Positions 7,836 through 15,440 of a DNA stretch of 15,569 nucleotides are shown one piece after another. Position 1 is the stretch's first letter; every line of letters begins with the position of its first letter. Location: assembly GCA_002284615.2 (NCBI GenBank), contig MU069871.1, positions 162,450-178,018 of the forward strand. The letters run 5' to 3'. Position numbers and translations under genes: made by a program. Below the pieces are notes generated by a model, which saw only the letters and a program-made list of their open reading frames with translations, made no database searches and was not told where the DNA came from. The stretch is from Dunaliella salina (taxonomy: Eukaryota; Chlorophyta; Chlorophyceae; Chlamydomonadales; Dunaliellaceae).

Positions 7836-7860
7836 TCTATGTCTTGGATCCATATTTCAA

Positions 7861-7940
7861 CTGTACGTGGGTAGGATATCTGTTTGGGGGTTGGTAGTTT
7901 CTGTACGTGGGTAGGATATCTGTTTGGGGGTTGGTAGTTT
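7861..7940 (-). repeat. Perfect 40-bp tandem duplication
   Basis: Bases 7861-7900 and 7901-7940 are identical (unit beginning CTGTACGTGGGTAGGATATC). The unit is not a multiple of three, so the duplication changes the reading frame of the LINE ORF between the PHD-like and methyltransferase-like modules. Perfect identity indicates a recent event. Confidence 0.97.
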
Positions 7941-7977
7941 CTGGGTCAAAGTATGCTTTATTGCGCAGTGGGTGGCC

Positions 7978-8835
7978 TTAGGTGGTGAGCCAGTGACTCT
8001 GGAGAAGCTCTGTGGAGCCTTTATAGCCTTGACGGGTGAGATTGTCTATATGAACGTCAGCAGCAGGTAGATGTAGGTGAGATAGTGTGTTTTGTGTGTG
8101 GGATTGTTCGAAATTTTTCACATGTGGTTTGTAATCCGGGTTTTCTAAAAGCATATCAGCTGCTTCCCACGTGGGGTGCCAGATGACATTCACCATTTCT
8201 GCTTCTTTTGCAAAGATGGTCCGCTCTGTTTTTTGAGAGTTTGTAAGGTTGGCACATGAGGGACAGTCCCAAGTGAAGCTTTGTTCTGCCTGGATACGCT
8301 GTGATGATGTGTGAAAATGGTGGTGAAGCAGGCATTTCCAAAGGTATGTTCGTAAGCATGTGTCACACTGAGGCATGTCATTGTAGTTGTCTTCGTCAAA
8401 GGTATGTTCGAAGCAGGTAGGGGCCCAACAAATTTGGCAAGTGTCATCTGAATTTTCGCTTCTGGCAAAGGGCTGAGTGTGGGCTACCTTAAGGCCTGCC
8501 ACTTTTAGAATAGGCAGAGCCCATTTTTCAAGTGGCATGGGCTGCCATTCAACTTTGTATTGTTCTTGTGAATGTGCAGGGAAAGGGCCTTGCTTTCTTT
8601 TGTGGAGCTTTTGCCAGTCCAGGATGGCTTGTATTTGAAATTCGTGTTTGTAAACAGTATTGGTGGCGTAAGAGCCTTGTTGCTGAGCATGCCATTTTTT
8701 ATGATTCCATAGGTTTTCTGCTGTGATTGAATTTGCATTTTCAGGCAATGCGTTGGCCTCTGAGGACTCAATGGGGAATGATAGGAACCTGGAGTTGTTT
8801 TTATGCCTTTTTGGTGCATGTGCTTCTGCATTCAT
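7978..8835 (-). CDS. PHD-like zinc-finger module of the LINE polyprotein
   Basis: This is the longest intact reading frame in the window, about 285 residues. The N-terminal half is hydrophilic with Trp/Lys-rich segments (LDWQKLHKRKQGPFPAH). From about residue 130 it carries CQICWAPTCFEHTFDEDN, then MPQCDTCLRTYLWKCLL, and after a 25-residue spacer FTWDCPSCANL. Order and spacing fit a PHD finger (Cys4-His-Cys3). The His expected before WKC is Leu in TYLWKC, where a single base change (CAT to CTT) would explain it. The tail contains MVNVIWHPTWEAADMLLENPDY. PHD fingers usually read histone tails, so a role in chromatin targeting of the element is possible. The initiating Met is not a real start: this is an internal part of a longer ancestral polyprotein. 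TAA at 7978-7980 interrupts it before the next module. Confidence 0.7.
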   Translation of the reverse strand: MNAEAHAPKRHKNNSRFLSFPIESSEANALPENANSITAENLWNHKKWHAQQQGSYATNTVYKHEFQIQAILDWQKLHKRKQGPFPAHSQEQYKVEWQPMPLEKWALPILKVAGLKVAHTQPFARSENSDDTCQICWAPTCFEHTFDEDNYNDMPQCDTCLRTYLWKCLLHHHFHTSSQRIQAEQSFTWDCPSCANLTNSQKTERTIFAKEAEMVNVIWHPTWEAADMLLENPDYKPHVKNFEQSHTQNTLSHLHLPAADVHIDNLTRQGYKGSTELLQSHWLTT

Positions 8836-9984
8836 GCAAGGCTGATTTTGAGGGACAGAACGTCATTTGTTGCTGCAGTGATTGCGAAAGGGTGAATTCG
8901 ACGTACAGTGCTGGCTGGGCCATGACCACCCAAGGGGTGTGTGTTGGGTGAGTGTGGCTAAAGTGGCATTGTCTATTTTTCTGAATTCTGGAGCTTTGTT
9001 TGGTGTGGTATCAGTGTCTGCAAACATGTGATCAATGGCTGCTTGATTTAAATTAGAACAGCAACAAGAGAAGCAAGCCTATTGAGGGCATTGGTCTGTC
9101 TCTTATTTAGGATGGTGTGGTGGCAGAAATTTAATGTGTTGACATCCATGACATGTGTGCGCCTGTCAGAGAGGATGGAATAGAAATTTGAAATGCCAGC
9201 TTCATGAGGGGGTAGATGACACAGGCAATCAATCCCTGGAGCGTAGTTGCTTTAGGGGACCAGAAGGTCTTTGCTATTGAATGGAAAGTGCTAGCGTAGG
9301 GTGATTGGCCTTGACAGATTAGCTGCAGGCCGCTTGCATGTATACTGATATATTGCCGAGCGCGTAGGTTGTACTTGAGTAATTGATGTCAGTATGTGGG
9401 TGTTTGGTAGGCAGGGCCCTGGTGGCCTTGTGCAATGATTTGTAGATGAGCACTTTGGTGGTGCAGCAGCAGGTTGGTGATTCTGCCATGCCTTGATTTG
9501 TCATTCAAGCTATGGGTAAGTGCAGCAGCATTCCTGCATTCCACTGTCATGGAAGTGCAACCAAGGCCAAAGTTAAGTTTGTCTTCATGGAGAAGCGCAG
9601 AGCAGGTTTTGTCGCACAGGCCAAATTTCTTTCTAACTTACTGTCCCACTTTTGTAAGTCAGCTGGCGAGCAAGGAGTAACAGGGAATGTGTATGCTATG
9701 CCTAGTATTACAACAGTGCGTAGGATATCTAAGGTTTGCTTGGGGCTTGCATACAATTTCAAGCCGTTTTTGGGTCATACTCTGCAGCTGGTGTGACCAG
9801 TTCAGGTCCATGGTTATTAAAACACCCAAGTAACGGAAAGGTTCCTCTGGGCGCATGAATTGAGCAGGTTGGCCTTGTACCAGAATTCTTCCAGTAAGTA
9901 AATGCTGGCGAAGTCTGATACATTCATGTTGCCGCGCAGCTGTGAGGTCTCTTTGCTGTGCAGGATGCATGTGACTTTGGTTTT
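8836..9984 (-). pseudogene. LINE RT thumb and post-RT region
   Basis: Minus-strand frames carry PEEPFRYLGVLITMDLNWSH (about 9800-9860), the usual post-motif-C segment of LINE RTs. Then comes LDILRTVVILGIAYTFPVTP followed by CSPADLQKWDSKLERNLACA (about 9610-9740). Further downstream, fragments such as MTNQGMAESPTCCCTTKVL (9319-9504) continue with several frame changes and stops. No named domain is recognised between about 9300 and 8840. The stretch is assigned to the LINE because it joins RT to the PHD-like ORF without a break in character. Confidence 0.6.
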
Positions 9985-11273
9985 GTTTCCAGAGATGATA
10001 AGATGTGCCCAGTCTGGATATAGTGTGAGTTTTTTGGCTTGAAGTTGAAGGTTTTGGAATGTGTTTACAAGGCAAATGATATCATCAGCAAAGGCTCCAC
10101 TGCTAGTTGTATTTTCGACTTTTTCTTGGAGTGGGGATGTGGAAGGGGTGCACGCATGTGTGTAGCCTCGTTTACCAACGTGCAGCCAGCGGAGCAGGGG
10201 TTCAATGTAGATGAGGAAAAGGAAGGGAGAAAGTGCGTCTCCTTGAATGGTGCCTCTTTCTACGGGAATTTCAGAGGTGTAGCCTCCAGAGGGGAGCCTG
10301 ACTCGTGCTCGGAGGTATAGGTTTTTGACAACATCAATGGCATTTGTGGGGAATCCAGGTCATACATGATAATGAGCAGTTTATCATGGTCAGTGGTGTT
10401 GAAAGCAGAAGTGAAGCCTACAATTAAGGCATAAATATCTTGGTTAAATGCCTTGGCATCCTCTAAAGCCATGATAACATTTTGCAGCTGCTGTATTGTG
10501 TCCTAGTTCTTCTGAAAGCCAGCTTGCATGTCACTGAGGATGGAGTGTTCTTCTGCATATTCGTATAGTGTGTTGGTAATAAGACGTGTCCATAGTTTGT
10601 ATAAAGTGTTTGAGAGGCCTATTGGCCTGTACGAAGCAATGTCAGTCTCAGGTCCTTTCTGTTTATGGAGAAGGATTATGTCGCTCACTTTCCAAGCCTT
10701 AGGAGTAATTCCTGTGGCCCACATGATGATGAACAACTCATGGATAATTTCTCTGTATTGGAGGGGCAGAGCTTTGAGGAGCTCATTGGCAATGCCATCC
10801 GGACCTGGAGATTTGTTATTTATTAGTGATTTGATACATCCATGGAAGTTATTGTTGTCCAGGATGGAATTGTGCAGCCAGCGGCGCTTGCAATTTGTCA
10901 TTGCCTCTGCTCTGGTGATGGGTGTTTCAAGCTTAAACAAGTCATAATTATGGCTGCTGGACCAGGGATAGTCCTGTTTTGCCTGGGAGTCTGTGGGCAA
11001 GTAACTCCCTTTTTTTTTTCTGGGGGAAGTCATGCTTTTTGTGAAAAAGTCATCAATGATATTTGCAAACTTGTTAGGTTCTGTTTGGATTGTCTTAGTA
11101 TGCGGGGCTTCCAGTACCATGAGATGAGGGGGTTGATTCTGGGCGACCTTATAAATCTCTTGGTTAGCACGTGATGGACGCGTGGCAATGGCTTTTTGCT
11201 GCTGTTTCCTTGCTTTCTTTCGAGACTTGCCACTGTGCTGTATGTCTATATTGCAGATATCTCTTGATATCAT
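9985..11273 (-). pseudogene. LINE reverse transcriptase domain (broken)
   Basis: On the minus strand the frame from 11273 carries a basic N-terminal segment and then the RT core. The core includes NNKSPGPDGIANELL (~10820), WKVSDIILLHKQKG, YRPIGLSNTLYKLW and DMQAGFQKN, ending at a TAG at 10503-10505. The same frame resumes with DTIQQLQNVIMALEDA and motif A, ALIVGFTSAFNTTDHDKLL, where the usual catalytic Asp before FTSAF is Gly (about 10416). Motif B, GTIQGDALSPFLFLIY (about 10205-10255), and motif C, AFADDIICLV (10081-10095), are intact but in shifted frames. The domain would copy element RNA at the target site. It cannot be functional here. Confidence 0.9.
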
Positions 11274-11323
11274 TGTAAATGATCTTAATCCGTTCTATTG
11301 GGGGCAAATGTGAAGGGTGTTTG

Positions 11324-11503
11324 CCTTGCCTCTCTCTATTGAGGAAATTGTTCACACTGCCTTGCCCCTCTCTATTGAGGAAATTGTTCACACTGCCTTG
11401 CCTCTCTCTATTGAGGAAATTGTTCACACTGCCTTGCCTCTCTCTATTGAGGAAATTGTTCACACTGCCTTGCGTCTCTCTATTGAGGAAATTGTTCACA
11501 CGC
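11324..11503 (-). repeat. Five 36-bp tandem repeats encoding a 12-residue unit
   Basis: Units start at 11324, 11360, 11396, 11432 and 11468. They differ by only one or two bases, apart from the divergent end of the last. On the minus strand each encodes NNFLNRERQGSV (variants ET-Q and EG-Q). Because 36 is a multiple of three, the array keeps frame. It lies in the linker upstream of RT. The near identity of the units implies recent expansion compared with the decayed flanks. Confidence 0.95.
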
Positions 11504-11955
11504 AACACAGGTGTGTGCAAGTCCCGGTGCGCTGGAGGGGTTCCTGCAGGTTTTGGGAGCTCTGAAGGAGTGGCCATTGTTGTTGCAAGTAGCGCAGCTG
11601 TTTAAGCAAGTGACAGAGATATCTGCAACGCTTATTAACTTGCCTGGGTTTGAAATGTGTGTTGTTAATTGTTTTGGTTTTGGTACAGCAGACTTTCAGT
11701 GCAGTGTTGTGGCATTCTTGAAGCACATGGACATCTTTTGCAAGGTCTTCTACCACTATTTTGGCTGGTTTGCCGCAGAGGTGAGCTAGTCTGTTTAGAG
11801 TTTTGGCGCAAACATTTTCTAGATGGTTGAGATGGTTGAGGGCTTCTTGGTGTGCAGGGATCATTGTGTTGAAAATGTGGGAGAGCACGCTGGCGGGGTA
11901 GGTGGGGTCTAGCAAGGCATGCTGCAGTTTTTCTTGATCCTCGTTAGAGATGGGA
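11500..11955 (-). pseudogene. LINE polyprotein, region upstream of RT
   Basis: This open minus-strand segment of about 150 codons includes NEDQEKLQHALLDPTYP, NTMIPAHQEALNHLNHLENV and LAHLCGKPAKIVVEDLAKDV. It is Leu/His/Asn-rich and helical in character. No APE-type endonuclease motif is visible. It probably forms the linker between an N-terminal region (missing here) and the RT domain. The frame ends at a stop near 11496, and the reading passes to another frame at about 11550, which indicates a frameshift just before the tandem repeat. Confidence 0.55.
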
Positions 11956-12703
11956 CGTCATAACATTGCAGGCAGAATGATTACAAAAGCCCTCATTAAA
12001 TGCCCTGTAGGGGCAGGCAAAGTATACACAGGCATAGCAAGCGTTCATAAGCATGCTCAACACAACCTCCAACTCCCTATACATGCCTCAAATATAAGTT
12101 TACCTGCTTACTTCTTCCCTCGTAACCTTCCAGGCAGGAAAAGACTCAACTCCAGTCGACCAGATGCTGTTTTCATCACCCATTTAAATGCCATATATAC
12201 TTGAAACGGTGTTTCTCCTACTCATTCACATCACGCTTTGTGCACCTCCTCACGGAGGACCATCACAACTTGCCGCATGAGGCAACCCCATGAACTCCAT
12301 GCAAATGAACGCCATGTGCACCTAATAGAAATCAAGTTCTGTGAAGACACAAGGCCAGAGCATCAGTTCAACGCGGCAAAGCAGCAGCATGCAGACCTTC
12401 AAGTTTGTAAAGCTTGTAAACTTATTAACGCTAAAGCTGTTACAATTCACCCTATTCTCCTGGGTGTAGGCGGGACTATTTACGCTGAGCTTACCCTAAA
12501 GCAATTTAAACAACTAGAATTGGATCACCAGCATGCCATGAAGCTTGCTCAACAATTTCATGCCCATTCTGTTCAATATGCCTACAGACTAGTCTCCACA
12601 TGTCGCGCCATTGAAAACAAGAATACTTCCCACGGCCAGGTTCTAGAGCTAGGTGCTTCTAGTAACCTTCCAGATCCACATTAGCTTTCTCTTTTTCATA
12701 CCT
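11956..12703 (+). pseudogene. Older plus-strand LINE, right part: RLE-type nuclease
   Basis: The plus strand resumes the ORF interrupted at 4926 with RHNIAGRMITKALIKCPVGA, HNLQLPIHASNISLPAYFFP and GRKRLNSSRPDAVFITHLNA (to about 12204). After a frameshift the frame from 12238 gives RHVHLIEIKFCEDTRPEHQF, AAKQQHADLQ, VTIHPILLGVGGTIYAELTL and FHAHSVQYAYRLVSTCRAIE, ending NLPDPH and TAG. RPD, then E-x-K (EIK) and a following QH match the D...ExK...Q pattern of PD-(D/E)XK nucleases. This is the best-preserved nuclease copy in the window. The CCHC knuckle belongs to the left part at 4311-4926. Confidence 0.8.
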
Positions 12704-12800
12704 TGTGGTGGAGGGGGCACACGGATCTTTTTTGAGCCAATGTATCTCCTTTTCCTTAATTAATGTAGGGAGAGTTTCTCTGCCTAAGTAGTTTTTTTTT
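12703..12800 (+). other. LINE 3' tail, copy D
   Basis: This is the 3' UTR of the plus-strand LINE whose stop codon is at 12682-12684. It starts GGTGGAGGGGGCACACGG, and its core is TTAATTAATGTAGGGAGAG then TTTCTCTGCCTAAGTAG, followed by a T run. It is nearly identical to copy A (133-240) and shows that the recurring ~95-bp module is the 3' end of this LINE family. Confidence 0.8.
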
Positions 12801-12821
12801 TTTACTAAGAATCTTAGTAAA
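12801..12821. repeat. Perfect 9-bp inverted repeat at a LINE junction
   Basis: TTTACTAAG-AAT-CTTAGTAAA sits exactly between the T run ending LINE tail D and the minus-strand methyltransferase-like fragment. It may be a junction palindrome; no function is claimed. Confidence 0.8.
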
Positions 12822-12982
12822 TGGCGTCTTTGAGGGTAAGGTGCATAACATGGTCATCACAGATTGGATGTCATACTGAGAATCCTGAGACGAGAATGCA
12901 TTATGGATTGCTCCAAAGACCCTGTCTTGGGGGTGTTCATTCCAGTAGTGTAGGTGCTTTGGTTTGTGATCCCTAAAAACAC
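12815..12982 (-). pseudogene. LINE fragment: methyltransferase-like module start
   Basis: About 55 codons on the minus strand read KHLHYWNEHPQDRVFGAIHN, then AFSSQDSQYDIQSVMTMLC and LPSKTPFTKIL. They align with YWSPYARDRVFGANTD ... HDDEFIDHLVLHALSS in the 7-kb element and with YDIYNAIKQ at 3250-4322. It is therefore a third, diverged copy of the same module, from another LINE lineage. It lies head-to-head with the RLE fragment that begins at about 12985. Confidence 0.5.
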
Positions 12983-12984
12983 CG

Positions 12985-13356
12985 CTTTCCTGACTGGATA
13001 TTCCCTAATGGTACTGGCTCCTTGCCAAGTTAGTTAGCTCGCCACCAAAGCCGCCCAGATGCTATCTTCGTGCCTCTATCCCAGGCCGACCTGTCCACCA
13101 TGATCCCTCCAAGATCCCTGACCGTGGCAGGGACATCCACCTTGTTGAATTGAAATTCTTTCCCAACACCAACCCCTCCATCACTCTGGAACGTGCAGCA
13201 TCTCAACATTCGCAAACTGTAACCAGACTTTAATCCCGCAGCTCAAGGAATCTAAACAGGAATAACAAATTGACTTTACATGTCATCCCAATCGGTATGG
13301 CTGGCACTGAATATACAATCAAACCTCTATTTGTAGAAGAGAGAAGGAGGACCATC
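12985..13356 (+). pseudogene. LINE fragment: RLE-type nuclease, left of the hAT insertion
   Basis: The plus strand encodes FPDWIFPNGTGSLPS, a TAG, and then LARHQSRPDAIFVPLSQA. After frame changes it encodes RDIHLVELKFFPNTNPSITL, ERAASQHSQTV and LTLHVIPIGMAGTEYTIKPL. RPD, E-x-K (ELK) and QH mark a PD-(D/E)XK nuclease. The wording is closer to the 7-kb element (ILIGVAGTIYNPYTIEPF) than to the host LINE. The ORF is interrupted at 13357 by a DNA transposon and resumes at 14011 to end with NPADPH. Confidence 0.75.
13349..13356. repeat. Left 8-bp target-site duplication (GGACCATC)
   Basis: This is identical to 14003-14010. Removing one copy plus the element rejoins the interrupted LINE sequence. 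Confidence 0.93.
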
Positions 13357-14002
13357 CAGGGTTGCACGCTACGGTGCTACGGTCAGGAATTCGTAGAGTA
13401 GCGTAGCCGTAGCGTAGCAGTGGCTACGGCTACTGCTACGAAATCGTGCCTGAGCCATCGACGAGCTGCGCCCGTCCTAGTGTTAGTACGAAGGCAGTTA
13501 ATGGCAATCTATTAATTTCTAAATGTACAATATAATATATTCAAATAATTTATGTTGTCAAACATGTGAGGGAGCGCGAAAGAACAAGGAATGGACATGC
13601 GTGGGCCACGGCAAACGGGTATGTGCAGGGGAGGAAACTCATAACTAATATCCTCAGGTCAAAGGACGTGGACATCAAGCATATTTTTGACAGAGGAGTG
13701 CTGCAAAGCAACTGCCCATGCATACACACATGCATGCATGCAGGACGAAGTGTACAACTCCCTGCATGCACTTGAAGTGTGAAGCCACCTGTGCAGCTCC
13801 TAGATGTATTATGATGAAGCACTCAGCAAGCCCTTGAGGGCAAACACAAGAAACTTATGCTTTGTGTGCCATCATGGTATGATACAGCAACAATTTTGCA
13901 GGTACAGTTTTGGCTACTGCTACTGCTACAGTTTAGAACTCCGTAGCCGTAGCGTAGCGTAGCCGTAGCGTAGCCGTAGCGTAGCAGTAGCGTGCAACCC
14001 TG
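13357..14002. mobile_element. Non-autonomous hAT-like DNA transposon, 646 bp
   Basis: The ends are perfect 16-bp terminal inverted repeats: CAGGGTTGCACGCTAC at 13357-13372 and its reverse complement at 13987-14002. They are flanked by a perfect 8-bp direct repeat. CAGGG-type termini with 8-bp target duplications are the signature of the hAT superfamily. Both ends carry clustered CTACGG/GTAGCC/GTAGCG subterminal motifs (13371-13440 and 13911-13990), which suit multiple transposase binding sites. The interior has no transposase; the 70-codon frame at 13566-13775 has no recognisable domain. The element would need a transposase encoded elsewhere. Confidence 0.92.
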
Positions 14003-14010
14003 GGACCATC
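14003..14010. repeat. Right 8-bp target-site duplication (GGACCATC)
   Basis: This directly follows the right terminal inverted repeat and matches 13349-13356 exactly. Confidence 0.93.
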
Positions 14011-14149
14011 CGATTGTTCAGGAGCATGGCGGACAACCCTGCAGATCCTCATTATATCTGTTCCTGGCTCTCTCCTAGGCTAGCTGTGCCTAGTGTAGGC
14101 TCTGAGGGTCTACTGGAGAGGCCACTACTAGCTTGTTAGCTTGCTAGAA
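14011..14149 (+). pseudogene. LINE fragment resumed after the hAT insertion: C-terminus and 3' UTR
   Basis: The plus strand continues the RLE fragment with FRSMADNPADPHYI. NPADPH corresponds to the NP(P/L)DPH end of the other copies, and the following stop is changed to Tyr (TAT). The 3' flank holds a small 6-bp stem, 7-base loop (CTAGGC at 14075-14080, GCCTAG at 14088-14093). It may correspond to the hairpin in the 3' UTR of the 7-kb element. Confidence 0.6.
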
Positions 14150-14720
14150 AAGAAAAAAAAACATAGCAGGCAGTGAAAACACACCCCACATCAATTAAGG
14201 AAAGAGGATGCTAGGGCAAAGGCACCGTTTTACTCCTTCACCAACAGAGAATGAGAAAATAAGTCAATGGGGACCAGGAGGGCTACTGGCAGTAACCCGT
14301 GCCTGATCTTGCTGATTAGAATTGAAAGAAGTCTTCTCCAGAGCTCGTCTGGTGCAAACTTCAACAAGTTCGTAAGCATACTGGACAGAATCAGCATGAA
14401 GCATGAAGCTTCAGAGCAAGCTTGGTGGCCTTGTGTGCGTCAAGACCGAACTCTTGAAGTGTCTCCAATTTTGTGGGGGGTGTGGGGGGTGTAGATGACT
14501 CACCACACCTACGTGTCAGGCCTAACAGAATGGTGTGGAGGGCGACTCGAGCAGAGGCCCTCGAAAGATGGCAACACAAATCGCGGTGTTGCTGCTTGGA
14601 GGCCTCGAGCCGATTTCCGATTCGCTTGGAAGTAGAGTGGCTGTGGCTGGCGCTGAGTGCTCCCTGGTCCCCCTGCACTTCTCAATTGATACCGCTTCCC
14701 AGGGTGCCGGCAGATTTGGT
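14150..14720 (-). pseudogene. LINE 3' end, copy E: RLE C-terminus and 3' tail
   Basis: On the minus strand the RLE region appears as VSIEKCRGTREHS (decayed E-x-K block), NRLEASKQQHRDLCCHLSRA, VALHTILLG and LQEFGLDAHKATKLALKLHA. A 7-bp tandem duplication (TTCATGC twice) then shifts the frame. The other frame continues HADSVQYAYELVEVCTRRAL and ends SPPGPH and TGA, near 14265. A diverged tail follows: CTTAATTGATGTGGGGTG and TTTTCACTGCCTGC, ending in a T run at 14150-14162. The fragment begins near 14720, next to the ~300-bp tandem repeats. Confidence 0.75.
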
Positions 14721-15440
14721 CAAATCGGTGCGCTGGAAAGCTGACTTCAAGCTGTGTCCATAGGTGTGCTCAATTCTGAAATTGAGTTAGAGCTGGGGGT
14801 GATTGAGGGCCTGGAAGTTGGTAGGTCTCCCAACCTGCAGCTCATGTTTCCAGCTAAGCTTAAGGGGCACCCTAGAAAGACGGTAAAATGTGTTTTATAA
14901 TGTAAAAACATGCTTTGTGTTAGCAGCAGCAGCAAAGGAAGGCGCATGAGCGGACCATCCCCTGCAATGCACCCTGTTACGTGAGCAAATTTTGCTCCCC
15001 CATCCTAGGCGTGCTGACGGATGCGAGAAGTGCGCTGGAAAGCTGACATCAAGACGTCTCCAACGATGCCCTCATCTCTGAAAATGAGCTTGGGCCAGGG
15101 GTCTGGAAGTCGGGGATGTCTTGTTGCTTGCAGCACATGTTGGGCGCCAATGGGCGCAACGACAAGTGGAAGTCTGCCACTTTACAAATTACAAAAATCA
15201 AATTTGGTGGCATCTGTGATGGCGGAGAGGGCCCCAAAAGGCATGAAGCAGCAAGATTTCGATTCATCTCCACACAAACGGACCTAGCGCCCGCGTCTGT
15301 GGGGTGCTGACGGATTTGAATAGTGTGTTGGGAAGCTGGCTTCAAAACGCGTCCAACGGTGTGCTCACACCTGAAATTCAGATGGGCTTGGGCCGGGGCA
15401 GATATTTGATGGGGAAGGTGTGCCTGCCTGCCTGCACCTC
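14709..15440. repeat. Three degenerate tandem copies of a ~300-bp unit
   Basis: Copies align at the anchor TGCGCTGGAAAGCTGAC (14729), TGCGCTGGAAAGCTGAC (15031) and TGTGTTGGGAAGCTGGC (15324), giving periods of 302 and 293 bases. Each anchor is followed by a TCAA-rich stretch, a GTGTGCTC/GCCCTCATC block with CTGAAA, and a G-rich GGGGGT/GGGGTCTGGAAG block. The second and third copies are both preceded by GTGCTGACGGAT. Reading frames across it change between copies, so I treat it as non-coding. The third copy is incomplete. Confidence 0.7.

Larger units (their letters stand above)
4927..11955 (-). mobile_element. 7.0-kb RLE-type LINE, 5'-truncated, inserted in an older LINE
   Basis: This minus-strand element reads from 11955 (5') to 4927 (3'). 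It encodes, in broken frames, a linker, reverse transcriptase, a PHD-like finger, a methyltransferase-like module, RNase H, a CCHC knuckle and a PD-(D/E)XK nuclease remnant that ends in NPLDPH and TAG (5049-5051). The 3' UTR is about 120 bases. The ORF is open right up to the 5' junction (ISNEDQEKLQHALLDPTYP), as expected for truncation during target-primed reverse transcription. Any N-terminal APE endonuclease would have been lost. The combination of RT, RNase H and RLE recalls the Dualen/RandI type of green-algal LINE; the clade assignment is inference. The element is dead: it has an in-frame TAG in RT, many frameshifts and a deletion in the nuclease. Confidence 0.85.

Noticed and set aside
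11324..11503. CRISPR array
   Set aside because: Units are contiguous with no spacers and encode an in-frame peptide repeat in a eukaryotic retrotransposon.
11279..11605. Plus-strand reading frames across the 36-bp repeats
   Set aside because: They are antisense to the LINE polyprotein. Their openness follows from the repeat unit lacking stops in most frames.
5820..11945. A simple inversion of 5820-11945 that would join the minus-strand knuckle to the plus-strand nuclease at 11956
   Set aside because: The minus-strand element has its own nuclease part (5690-5049) beyond a short insert, and the plus-strand nuclease continues the plus-strand ORF ending at 4926. Nested insertion explains all junctions better.
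13566..13775. A 70-codon frame inside the hAT-like element as a gene
   Set aside because: It has no domain, includes a TGCA microsatellite, and lies in a non-autonomous element.
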